Source of the DNA: Pseudomonas sp. 102515 | GTDB taxonomy: Bacteria; Pseudomonadota; Gammaproteobacteria; Pseudomonadales; Pseudomonadaceae | DNA length: 64,000 nt | Direction of reading: 5' to 3' | Assembly (NCBI RefSeq): GCF_031085165.1 | Contig: NZ_JAVHTY010000001.1 | Location: 620,001 to 684,000 of the forward strand | Shown: positions 28,989 through 36,700 of the stretch, one piece after another | How the letters are laid out: each line of letters begins with the position of its first letter | How positions within the stretch are numbered: position 1 is the first letter of the stretch | Program-made: the position numbers and the translations under genes | The notes under the pieces: model-generated | What the model saw: only the letters and a program-made list of their open reading frames with translations | Databases searched by the model: none | Told to the model about the DNA's origin: nothing

Positions 28989-29572
28989 CGTTCAGTACCT
29001 TCAGATCGTTTGGCTTATCGGCAAAGGCAATCAGCCATCGCTCCGGCATCAAGCGATCAGGCCCGCACTCATAGCCCTAGTTACCCGCTCCGCCGTTGTG
29101 GTTCTTGCAACAGTAGGACTGGACGACAGGTTCGACACCGAGCGGCCGTGTTGCGACTAGGCCGTCTGAACATAGTGGCGAAGGAAATCCCCCGGCTGCG
29201 GCTCTGGGGCACAGTGCCCGGACAGCCCGTCCTAAACACCGACGATGACTAGGCAACTCATCGCTACGCTGTGGCCGTACCGGACGCCGTGCTAGGCCTA
29301 TGCCCCGCGTTTCCATCGAAATGCCTGCCAAACACCGGCACGCCACCTAAGTATGCCGGGAGAAAGCCGGATGGGATTACAGAACAATCGCAAACTGATT
29401 GAGGCGCTTCAGACTAGTGCCCGCGGTGAATCACGGCTTGAGATTCACACGCTGCGTTCCGATGCCTATTCGGACCCGCCGATTGCGCCTGTGGTGAGCG
29501 TGCAGCCGGTCCAACCACACGGGGCCTTGGTGATTCCGGTGATCCGTTCGCACGCGGGTCATGAGCTCGAGG
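28989..29572. other. Intergenic region, 584 bp, no supported gene
   Basis: A plus-strand frame of 90 codons (29353-29625; alternative ATG 29371) has one reasonable-looking stretch (PPIAPVVSVQPVQPHGALVIPVIRS). It lacks a ribosome-binding site and runs into the antisense of the LysR gene, so it is not called. No terminator hairpin was seen after the methyltransferase. Confidence 0.4.
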
Positions 29573-30469
29573 CTACCTTGGGCGTTCATGAAATTCAGGG
29601 CTTTTTGCAAACACATCGGCCATGAAGTCCATGAAAACGATGGCTCGCTTGGGCAGCAGCCGATTCGCCAGGTAAACGACCTGAATCGGCACCTGTGGTG
29701 CTATGTAGTCGGCAAGCAGCAACTGAAGATTGCCGCTTCTCAGCCCTTCCTCATAGAGCCATTGAGGGCCTTGCGCGATTCCCAATCCGGCATTGACGTA
29801 CTCTCGTATCGCCTCGGGTGAATTGACCCGCAGACGGCCGGAGACCGGGACATCAATGTCCTTGAACCGCCAGTTGGTACCGGTTGATAGCAGAGTATAA
29901 ATAAGGCAGTCGTGTTTCTTCAGGTCCTCAGGCGAAGAGGGAGAGCCACGTTTATCCAAGTACTCACGGCTGGCCACACACACGCGCTCGAACCACACTA
30001 GTGGACGGGCGCGCATTGCGCTGTCCTCTAAGTGGCCGATGCGAATCGCGAGTTCGACTCCCTCGTCGACCAGATTGATGTAGCGATCATTGATCTGGAG
30101 ATCGAGCGACACTTCTGGATAGCGCTGCAGAAAGCTAGCCACATGGGGCACGATGAAGGTGTGCGCCAGTGCCGTCGGGCATGCGACGCGTAGTAACCCA
30201 GACGGTGCTACGCTCCCTCTCAGAGAGGACTCTGACTCTTCTACCGAGTCCAAAATACGCCGCGCATCTGCGTAGTAACGCTCACCTTCCGGTGTAAGCG
30301 TCAGCTTTCTTGTCGATCGGTGAAGCAGCCTGGTTTGCAGATGATCTTCGAGTGCGGCGACGTAACGGCTGACGTTCGGTTGCCCAAGTCCGAGATCACG
30401 TCCCGCAGCTGAAAAACTGCCGGTCTCGACGGCGCGAACGAAACAGCTCATCAGTAATAACCGATCCAT
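29573..30469 (-). CDS. LysR family transcriptional regulator
   Basis: A 298-residue regulator. The N-terminal winged helix (about 1-60) reads MDRLLLMSCFVRAVETGSF, then RDLGLGQPNVSRYVAALE. The remainder is a type 2 periplasmic-binding fold that senses a co-inducer (LRVACPTALAHTFIVPHV, then GVELAIRIGHLEDSAMRARPL). This resembles the large LTTR subgroup paired with short-chain dehydrogenases. ATG 30469 is preferred because AAGGA lies six bases upstream; the ATG at 30484 overlaps that site. It is divergent from the SDR gene, the classical LysR arrangement, with repeats in the shared intergenic region. Confidence 0.88.
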   Translation of the reverse strand: MDRLLLMSCFVRAVETGSFSAAGRDLGLGQPNVSRYVAALEDHLQTRLLHRSTRKLTLTPEGERYYADARRILDSVEESESSLRGSVAPSGLLRVACPTALAHTFIVPHVASFLQRYPEVSLDLQINDRYINLVDEGVELAIRIGHLEDSAMRARPLVWFERVCVASREYLDKRGSPSSPEDLKKHDCLIYTLLSTGTNWRFKDIDVPVSGRLRVNSPEAIREYVNAGLGIAQGPQWLYEEGLRSGNLQLLLADYIAPQVPIQVVYLANRLLPKRAIVFMDFMADVFAKSPEFHERPR

Positions 30470-30487
30470 CACCCGTCCTTTCATGCA

Positions 30488-30540
30488 GCTTTTACATGAG
30501 ACATATGCTCTTCGACTATCTTATCAGCGCTTTTGCATGA
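30488..30540. promoter_or_regulatory. Paired repeats in the LysR/SDR divergent promoter
   Basis: GCTTTTACATGA (30488-30499) and GCTTTTGCATGA (30529-30540) are direct repeats differing at one position. The interval is also framed by an inverted pair, TTCATGCA (30480) and TGCATGAA (30534-30541). Two spaced half-sites of this kind are what a LysR tetramer needs, so this is the likely control region for both genes. Inference from position and symmetry. Confidence 0.45.
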
Positions 30541-30603
30541 ATACATAGTCGCTCTCAGAAGGCCAGCCGTCCGACTGGTCTTCACCCATGAGAGGAGATC
30601 CAG

Positions 30604-31350
30604 ATGTCCCGTTTACAAGGCAAGCGTACGCTCATCACTGGCGGCACCAGTGGCATCGGTCTGGAGACCGCGAAGCAATTCCTCGCAGAAGGCGCTCAGG
30701 TAATCGTTACCGGTGTCAATCCTGAATCCCTTGCAAACGCCCGAGCCGTATTGGGCAGCGAGGTTCCGGTGCTACGAGCCGACTCCGCCAGTGTCACCGC
30801 CCAGAAGGCACTGGCTCACACCGTCCAGTCCCATTACGGGCAGCTCGACGTTGCCTTCCTCAATGCTGGCGTGTCCGTCTGGATGCCAGTCGAAGACTGG
30901 GACGAGGAGATGTTCGACCGCTCGTTTGACATCAACGTCAAAGGCCCTTACTTCCTCCTGCAAGCACTGCTGCCGGTCTTCTCCAATCCCGCCTCCGTGG
31001 TTCTCAATACCTCCGTCAGTGCGCATTTGGGCGACGCGCGTTCATCCGTTTACGCGGCGACGAAGGCTGCGTTTCTGAACATGTCGAAAACGCTCTCGAG
31101 CGAGCTTCTCCCGCGTGGTGTTCGAGTGAATGCGGTCAGCCCTGGTCCGATCGATACCCCGCTGTACGACAAGCTGGGTATCCCCGATGCCTACCGCGAG
31201 CAGCTCAACGAGGATATCGCCGCGACCATCCCACTTGGCCGTTTTGGCACGCCAGAAGAAGTAGCCAAGGCGGTGCTGTACCTCGCGTCGGACGAGTCTC
31301 GTTGGACGGTAGGAACGGAAATCATCGTTGATGGTGGTCGCTCGCTTTAA
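30604..31350 (+). CDS. SDR family oxidoreductase
   Basis: A classical short-chain dehydrogenase/reductase of 248 residues. The cofactor-binding motif TGGTSGIG is at 12-19 and NAG lies in the core strand. A catalytic Tyr150-x3-Lys154 (YAATK) follows a SVSAH serine segment, and PGPID and VDGG lie near the end. It probably uses NADP(H) or NAD(H) on a small carbonyl or alcohol, and the substrate is unknown. A strong AGGAGAT site precedes ATG 30604. It is divergent from the LysR regulator, which probably controls it. Confidence 0.9.
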   Translation: MSRLQGKRTLITGGTSGIGLETAKQFLAEGAQVIVTGVNPESLANARAVLGSEVPVLRADSASVTAQKALAHTVQSHYGQLDVAFLNAGVSVWMPVEDWDEEMFDRSFDINVKGPYFLLQALLPVFSNPASVVLNTSVSAHLGDARSSVYAATKAAFLNMSKTLSSELLPRGVRVNAVSPGPIDTPLYDKLGIPDAYREQLNEDIAATIPLGRFGTPEEVAKAVLYLASDESRWTVGTEIIVDGGRSL

Positions 31351-31364
31351 CGAACTGGGCTCGC

Positions 31365-31418
31365 CTTCCAGGCAGTACCTCCCGCTGCCTGCCTGGAAGC
31401 GGGAGGTGTCGGAACACC
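31365..31418 (+). repeat. Interleaved inverted repeats after the SDR gene (possible pseudoknot)
   Basis: Arm A CTTCCAGGCAG (31365-31375) pairs with 31389-31399. Arm B ACCTCCCGCT (31377-31386) pairs with 31398-31407. The order A-B-A'-B' makes the two stems mutually exclusive or, with minor trimming, an H-type pseudoknot. A third small stem, GGTGT with ACACC, spans 31405-31418. There is no T-tract. It lies 14 bases after the SDR stop and just before the dnaE2 fragment. Confidence 0.55.
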
Positions 31419-31431
31419 AGGGGGCATTCAA

Positions 31432-31653
31432 ATGCGCCGCTGCCTCGACCTGGTGAAAGGCTACCAAGGTGCGCAGCTCATTCTTGCCACCATCCCCCAG
31501 CAAGACAAACCGACCTATGCCCTGATCGGCCGGGCCGACACCTTGAGCGTGTTCCAGATCGAGTCGCGCGCCCAGATGGCCATGCGACCGCGCTTGGAAC
31601 CGCAGACCCGCTACGGCCTGGTGATCGAGGTGGCTATCGTCTCTCCGCTTTAA
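31432..31653 (+). pseudogene. dnaE2: Internal fragment of error-prone DNA polymerase dnaE2 (imuC)
   Basis: The 73-codon frame matches an interior piece of the DnaE2/ImuC alpha-subunit family. It has RRCLDLV, then [14 protein letters not shown], then [19 protein letters not shown], then [17 protein letters not shown], where a full enzyme continues RPGPIQG. Here the homology stops abruptly at a SPL tail and a stop codon. At the other end it begins abruptly at about 31433. A complete DnaE2 has about 1000 residues, so this is a scrap of about 200 bases with no catalytic acidic residues and no imuA or imuB nearby. A weak AGGGGG before the ATG means translation is not excluded. Confidence 0.75.
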
Positions 31654-31960
31654 TTCAGGCGTCTACGCCACGAACACCAGGATTGTCCCGACACGACTCA
31701 GTGCGCGCTCGCGCCATGGCCATGCTGAGGTTCTACGGGTTGGCCAGCTCGAGCCGAATAGCCGAGTTTCGTCTTCGATGCCCATGGGATTCGCACTGTC
31801 CCAGGCAATCACTCAGTCCGAAGGTCCACTCCTAGACACCATCCGCACTGCGTCACGCCCGGTGCCAGCCCGTGGCGGTGACGGCGAAGTCCGCACAGAC
31901 CGCCTTCGAGCGATACGTAGCAAGGCTGGTTTTACGCCGGTCAGCCAGGCACAATCAAAA
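31654..31960. other. Intergenic region, nothing recognised
   Basis: About 300 bases between the dnaE2 scrap and the operator-like repeats upstream of the NTF2-like gene. A 72-codon frame here is not convincing. The stretch may be further decayed sequence. Confidence 0.4.
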
Positions 31961-31989
31961 TGTCATACGATGACAGACAAGACTGTCTG
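31961..31989. promoter_or_regulatory. Two overlapping perfect palindromes, candidate operator
   Basis: TGTCAT-ACG-ATGACA (31961-31975) and CAGACA-AGAC-TGTCTG (31974-31989) are each perfect inverted repeats and overlap by two bases. The first has the size and symmetry of operators for FCD-type GntR regulators. They lie 53-81 bases before the secreted NTF2-like gene, where a regulator would block or activate its promoter. Confidence 0.5.
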
Positions 31990-32041
31990 CCCATGACTTT
32001 CCAGATAGCGTTCCCGACAAATACAACAAGAGGATCTGAGC

Positions 32042-32470
32042 ATGAGAAAGCTGAAGCTAGCACTGGGTTTCCTATGCCTGTTCAGTGGCTTTGTCGCGGC
32101 GGCGACAAGCGATGAACGTGATGTCGCCACCGCCGTCGACAAGCTCACCCAGGCCATGTGGCACAAGGACATTGCGCAACTCGATGCCCTGACCGCGGAC
32201 AACCTGACCTATGGGCATTCCAGTGGCAACATCCAGGATAAAAAGGCCTTCATTGCCGACATCGAGACGGGCAAGAGCGCGTTCAACGAGCTGAAGATGC
32301 TCAACCAGAAGATCACCCTATCCGGGGACGTCGCGCTGGTGCGCAACCACTTTTCAGCTCAGGCCGTCAACAGTGGCAAGGTCGTGCCGACTGAAATCGA
32401 GAACTTTCAGATCTGGCAGAAACAGAAAGGCCATTGGCTATTGATCGGTCGCCAGGCATTTCGCTTCTGA
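32042..32470 (+). CDS. Secreted NTF2-like (SnoaL/DUF4440) protein
   Basis: A 142-residue protein with a Sec signal peptide (MRKLKLALGFLCLFSGFVAAA, cleavage near residue 20). One NTF2-like alpha+beta barrel follows: helix with VDKLTQAMWHKDIAQLDAL, then LTYGHSSGNIQDKKAFI, and a final strand pair IWQKQKGHWLLIGRQAF. Periplasmic members are often co-regulated with sugar or acid catabolism genes and may bind or isomerise a small ligand. Here it stands alone with a strong palindromic operator upstream, and AAGAGGA precedes the ATG. Function is not predictable beyond the fold. Confidence 0.8.
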   Translation: MRKLKLALGFLCLFSGFVAAATSDERDVATAVDKLTQAMWHKDIAQLDALTADNLTYGHSSGNIQDKKAFIADIETGKSAFNELKMLNQKITLSGDVALVRNHFSAQAVNSGKVVPTEIENFQIWQKQKGHWLLIGRQAFRF

Positions 32471-32810
32471 TATCCCTCTGCGGAAGCTGTATCGCCAGCC
32501 CCGACTGAACGCTGAAGGCCTCGGCTTTCACTCCCGTCACGAGCATCCGCTCGAACCTATGTACCGCGGATCGACCACGCACCTTGCGTCTTGCGTCCTC
32601 GCAAGCCGCACGGTGCAGCCGTGAAGAAACGGGAAGGTCCCTGCATGGCATGGTTCGGTCACCATCGCCCTGTTCTATACCGCCGGGTTCCTCACCCGCT
32701 ACGGCTGCCGTCACCGTGGCTTGCGAGCGTATGCGACCTGCGGCCCCATCAATCTGAACAGTCCCGCGCACACTCGGTCCGTATTGGAACAACCCTCGGG
32801 AGGATCGACG
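32471..32810. other. Intergenic region, nothing recognised
   Basis: 340 bases. The open frame leading into the DUF4126-like gene from 32721 is considered untranslated because a good ribosome-binding site exists only at 32811. No hairpin or promoter was identified with confidence. Confidence 0.4.
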
Positions 32811-33302
32811 ATGACGACAGCCAGCAATGTCTTGTGGGGCGCCCTGGCCATTGGCGTGGTGACGGGCATGCGCAGCATGCTGGCGCCGGCCATGGTCGGC
32901 GGGGCCCTGGCGGAGCGTGCGGATATCGCGGGCGCTGATGAACCCGCACGCACCCTCGCGTCGTCTCGAGTACGGCAGTACGTGATACCCCTGGCGGTAG
33001 GGGAGCTCCTGGGCGACAAGCTGCCCTTCGCTCCGGACCGCACCATCGCGCCCTCGATGCTGGTCCGTGCCTTGTCCGGTGGCGTCAGCGCCGCGGCGCT
33101 CGCCGGTGCGCGGCGGCAACCGCGACTGCTGCCTGCCTTGATCGGGGCGACCGCCGCCTGTGTCGCCGCCAGGGTGGCGATCGATCTGCGCAGGCGCTAC
33201 GCCAGCGATGCCTGGCTCAACGCCGGTCTCGGGTTGGCTGAGGACTGCATGGCCGTATCGCTGGCCAATGCCGGGTTACATCGAGCCCTGCGAGAACGAT
33301 AG
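32811..33302 (+). CDS. DUF4126-like membrane protein
   Basis: A 163-residue Ala/Gly-rich protein with several weakly hydrophobic helices. It carries the features of DUF4126-type proteins: an N-terminal GVVTGMRSMLAPAMVG, a central GELLGDKLPFAPDRT, and a following RALSGGVSAAALAG. GGGAGG before ATG 32811 fixes the start. The family is widespread and functionally uncharacterised, and the sequence suggests a small integral membrane protein. It lies in the accessory stretch with no obvious partner. Confidence 0.65.
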   Translation: MTTASNVLWGALAIGVVTGMRSMLAPAMVGGALAERADIAGADEPARTLASSRVRQYVIPLAVGELLGDKLPFAPDRTIAPSMLVRALSGGVSAAALAGARRQPRLLPALIGATAACVAARVAIDLRRRYASDAWLNAGLGLAEDCMAVSLANAGLHRALRER

Positions 33303-33929
33303 GCAAAAGGTGACGCATCGTTCGCCCTCCGCGCTTGAGTACGACCGCCTCGGCTCGCTGCGCGCCGGCACAGGTGAGCGCCCAGCTTCAGGGATATGGC
33401 AGGACTGCCAGCGGCCACCGCCCTGCAGCTTCTTACCCACGGCAGCGCTCGGTTCTTCAGCGAACAGGGCAAGAAGGAACAGATCAAGGTCGACCAGCCG
33501 GCCGATCTGGCGCGCTGTCGGTCGATTTCTTCAGCGTCGAGGAAGAGCAGATCAAATGGCTCGAATCGGTGCTGGCCCTGGTCGGGGCGAGCTGGTGCAT
33601 GCCGCCGGCGAATTCGATGACCTGGCACCGACAAGCGCGCCGGTCATGCCGGACTGGTCACCGGTGTCCATCGTACCCGGCCATCGGCGCGCCACCCCCC
33701 GCCTTCATCAGTGCCTGGGGTCCTGCGCCGTTCACCAGCACGATCGCGCACGCCGCCGCTCGGTGCCGGTCAGCGGCCACCAGGGCTTCTGGGGGGCGTT
33801 CGGCTGCTCGTGCTTCGCCTTCTGGACCCGCCCGGGTCCAACACCTGGGTCCTGGCAGAACAGGCCGGTATTGCAACCAAGGCACCGCTGGCGGATCGGC
33901 AGCCCGGCGGTAGCCGACATCCCTCGTCG
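33303..33929. other. Probable decayed coding region
   Basis: No intact gene. Two frames carry protein-like segments that would join across a frameshift near 33515: ALQLLTHGSARFFSEQGKKE in one frame and SVDFFSVEEEQIKWLESVLA in the next. Beyond 33640 neither frame looks coding. This suggests the remnant of a gene whose family I cannot name. Confidence 0.35.
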
Positions 33930-34328
33930 CTACCGCTCGCCACCCTCCTCCCGCCCTTCGCTCGCCCTCGCGTGATCATAGGCGCGCTGCGCCTCTTCCA
34001 GGGCGGCTCGGTGGGTCAGCGACCAGGCATAGAGGGCGGCAAAGGGATCGCGCAGCGAGGAGCCAAGGGCCGTGATTCGATACTCGACACCGATCGGCTG
34101 GGTCGGCAGGACCTTTCGACTGATGAGCCCGTTACGCTCCAGGCGCTTGAGTGCCTCGGACAGCGATTTATGGGTGATGCCATGGAGACGGCGCTTGAGG
34201 TCATTGAACCGCGCCGGCTGCGTGCACAGGACACTCAGAATCAGCACGGTCCACTTGTTGGCTATGTGTTCCAAGATGGAGCGCTTTGCGGTGACATCGA
34301 GGGGTCGTTCGAGCGCGTCTTTCGACAT
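33930..34328 (-). CDS. HxlR family transcriptional regulator
   Basis: A 132-residue winged-helix regulator. The family core is clear: ILEHIANKWTVLILSVL, then RFNDLKRRLHGITHKSLSEALKRLERNGLI and the wing strand VEYRITALG. HxlR proteins are dimeric and often respond to aldehydes, quinones or other electrophiles, frequently through cysteine. This one has a single Cys in the LCTQPARF segment. It is divergent from the SDR gene at 34432, which it probably regulates. A small palindrome, GCACC-CTCA-GGTGC, at 34351-34364 between them is a candidate site. Confidence 0.88.
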   Translation of the reverse strand: MSKDALERPLDVTAKRSILEHIANKWTVLILSVLCTQPARFNDLKRRLHGITHKSLSEALKRLERNGLISRKVLPTQPIGVEYRITALGSSLRDPFAALYAWSLTHRAALEEAQRAYDHARASEGREEGGER

Positions 34329-34350
34329 GGGTATCCACCAGGCTATCTAG

Positions 34351-34364
34351 GCACCCTCAGGTGC
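34351..34364. promoter_or_regulatory. Small palindrome between hxlR-type and SDR genes
   Basis: GCACC-CTCA-GGTGC is a perfect five-base inverted repeat with a four-base centre, placed 22 bases upstream of the regulator start and 67 bases before the SDR. Its central position in the 103-base divergent intergenic region makes it the best operator candidate. Confidence 0.35.
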
Positions 34365-34431
34365 GTTCTTGCGATTGGATATACGAATGATACCGTGCGC
34401 CTGGACATCCACAGCAGCCTGGTGACGATCC

Positions 34432-35157
34432 ATGAACACGCTATCAGCAAGAGTCGCCGTCGTGATCGGTGGTCATGGCGGGATCGGTGGGGCCATCGCG
34501 GAACGCTTCGCGGCCGAGGGCGCCACTGTCTACGCCACCAGTCGGCGCACCCCGGTCCGCGACGTCGAACTCGGTACGGGCAGGTTGCATGAGCGCAGCC
34601 TCGATGCGTCCGATGTGACGGCGCTTGCGGCCTTCTTCGACGGCGTGCGGCGCGAAGCCGGGCGGGTGGATGTACTGGTGGTGAACGCCGGCATCTCGGA
34701 GTTCGCCCCCCTCGAGACCATCAGCGAGGAGCACTTCGATCGGACCTTCGCGCTCAACGTACGCGCCCTGCTGTTCGCTACCCAGGCGGCGACGGTGAGC
34801 ATGCCGGAGGGCGGCGCCATCGTATTGATCGGCTCCATCGCCGCGGCGATCGGCACCCAGGGCTACGGCGTCTATGGCGCGAGCAAGGCCGCGGTGCGCT
34901 CCTTGGCGCGCACCTGGGCCAATGAACTGGCGCCCCGCAACATCCGCGTCAACGTCGTTGCGCCGGGACCCACGGACACCGCCATGATGGCCGCGACCTC
35001 GGCGGAGGTACGGGAGCAGCTGAACAGGCTGATCCCGCTCGGCCGGATGGCACGCGTCGACGAAGTGGCCGCGGCCGCGCTCTTTCTCGCGAGCGACCAG
35101 AGCAGCTTCATCACCGGCGCCGAGTTGCCCGTCGACGGTGGCATGGCACAGGTCTGA
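34432..35157 (+). CDS. SDR family oxidoreductase
   Basis: A 241-residue short-chain dehydrogenase/reductase. The glycine-rich cofactor loop is a variant GGHGGIGG near residues 13-20, and NAG is in the core. The catalytic pair is Tyr148 and Lys152 (YGASK), preceded by a GSIAA serine segment; PGPTDT and VDGG are near the end. It probably reduces a carbonyl with NAD(P)H. It is divergent from the HxlR regulator, a pairing often associated with detoxification of reactive carbonyls. It is not close in sequence to the other SDR in this window (30604-31350). Confidence 0.9.
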   Translation: MNTLSARVAVVIGGHGGIGGAIAERFAAEGATVYATSRRTPVRDVELGTGRLHERSLDASDVTALAAFFDGVRREAGRVDVLVVNAGISEFAPLETISEEHFDRTFALNVRALLFATQAATVSMPEGGAIVLIGSIAAAIGTQGYGVYGASKAAVRSLARTWANELAPRNIRVNVVAPGPTDTAMMAATSAEVREQLNRLIPLGRMARVDEVAAAALFLASDQSSFITGAELPVDGGMAQV

Positions 35158-35322
35158 AAGGCGGGTCGCTCATGGACGCAAGGACGCGCTCCAGGGATCG
35201 AGCCCGTCCCGGCGCGGGCGGGCAGGCTCGCACCGTGGCCTGGAATCTCGCTCGCGAAAGTCCGGAGCTTATCGCGGAGTCAGGGGTCCACTTTCCTAGC
35301 CTCGCCTCCAGGAATGTGCCCC

Positions 35323-36237
35323 ATGATCACCCTCAACAGCTACACCACGGTCAAGCGCCGCGAACGCGTGCCCCTTGACCTTTTCGCGCATTACTGGCGT
35401 GACGTGCACGGCCCCTTGTGCGCCCGCCTGCCGGGCCTCGGCCACTACGTGCAGTACCATTTCAACCGAGAGCAGGACGCCCATCTGTGGCCGCTGGCTG
35501 AGGGCGTCCGGGAGATTCCCGACTACGAACTGGATGGGATGGTCGAGATCGGCTTCGCTGACGAGGAGCGTCAACGCACCTTCCAGGCAGCCAGCCCCGT
35601 GCTGTTCAGCGACGAGCAGAACATGTTCGCCGAGACGCTTGCCTATGATCTGCCCAACGGCTCGCAAGCGTTCAAGAACACCCTGGCGGACGAGCACCAT
35701 AACGGCCCCGACCCGCTGGATCGCCTCCAGCTGCACCTGCATCCCCGCGACAGCCTCGAGGACCTGAACAATTATCTGCTGAGTCAGCTAGGCCCCTGGC
35801 TGGCCGCACAATCGGCCGTCCTGAAAGTGCGCGTGCACCCTTGCGTGCCCTTCATCAACGACGGTCAACATCCGCCGTCGCCCGACGTGGCACACCGGGC
35901 CGATGCCATCCGCGCGGCGCTGTCGATGGTGGAGATCGTCTTCGCCTCGCCACTGGAACGCCGGCGCTTCTTCGCCAGCGACGCCTTTTGCAGCCGCCTG
36001 CCCGAACAGGCGCGGCATATCGCCTGTATCAAGGCCTTCGCCGTGTCCGGGGTATACACCTACGTCCATGCCGGCCAGCTCACCACCGCCGGCCTGCGCG
36101 GCAGTCGCGCGGCCGAACTGATCGAGCGACTCGGGGCGGTCAACCAGACGCACGATGAGGTCGTGCATCTGCTTCGCCACGGAGCGTTACCGGAAAACGA
36201 TGCTCCTTCCTCGGCACCGACTACACGCCAGGACTGA
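35323..36237 (+). CDS. EthD-domain protein
   Basis: A 304-residue protein with ferredoxin-like alpha+beta barrels of the EthD type. The N-terminal motif FAHYWRDVHGPLCARLPGLGHYVQYHF is the typical EthD/dimeric barrel signature. A related but more diverged second half follows, with MVEIVFASPLERRRFF, so the chain looks like a two-domain pseudo-dimer. EthD proteins occur beside oxidative catabolic genes and some are decarboxylases or monooxygenase partners. Its reaction is unknown. ATG 35323 is preferred to ATG 35314 because AGGA gives correct spacing only to the former. It follows the SDR by 165 bases on the same strand and may be co-regulated. Confidence 0.7.
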   Translation: MITLNSYTTVKRRERVPLDLFAHYWRDVHGPLCARLPGLGHYVQYHFNREQDAHLWPLAEGVREIPDYELDGMVEIGFADEERQRTFQAASPVLFSDEQNMFAETLAYDLPNGSQAFKNTLADEHHNGPDPLDRLQLHLHPRDSLEDLNNYLLSQLGPWLAAQSAVLKVRVHPCVPFINDGQHPPSPDVAHRADAIRAALSMVEIVFASPLERRRFFASDAFCSRLPEQARHIACIKAFAVSGVYTYVHAGQLTTAGLRGSRAAELIERLGAVNQTHDEVVHLLRHGALPENDAPSSAPTTRQD

Positions 36238-36700
36238 TGACCCTCTGTCCTACTTCGAGCCAGCGTTTTTTCACCGCATGCTCGATAGCAGCGCCGTGCC
36301 GGCCGCTATGGCCGGACGAGGATACCGCCGTCTCGCCAGCACCAGCGCCTGCCAGCCCGGCCGCTCGGGTTAGCCGCGATATCGCCCGGGTTCCTGCTCA
36401 ATGGAGTCAAATTTCCTTTGTCTCGCACAGGCAGCTGGCAGGCTGGCTGCTGCCAGGGCGTCTGGCCGTTGCAAAAACAAAAACGAAATGACATTCTAAA
36501 AAATCGATAGCGGGTTGTATCTCTCACCCTGAAACGGCCTGCCTGACGACTGTCGGATTCTGCGCGTTGTCCGCCCTGTATGGTACGAGCGCCAGAGGTA
36601 GCCGCCCTCGTGCCAAGCATCGCCGTGCTGGTTGTAGCGGTTTCGAACGTGACATGCCGGACCGGTCGCTTCCTGCTGAGTCAATCTGGAGACAGCCGTA
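36238..36700. other. Intergenic region, 463 bp
   Basis: No gene supported. A short A-rich patch near 36470-36510 could hold a promoter for the MFS gene, but no clear -35/-10 pair was found. Confidence 0.4.

Noticed and set aside
29353-29625. 90-codon plus-strand frame before the LysR gene
   Set aside because: No ribosome-binding site, and its 3' part is antisense to the LysR gene.
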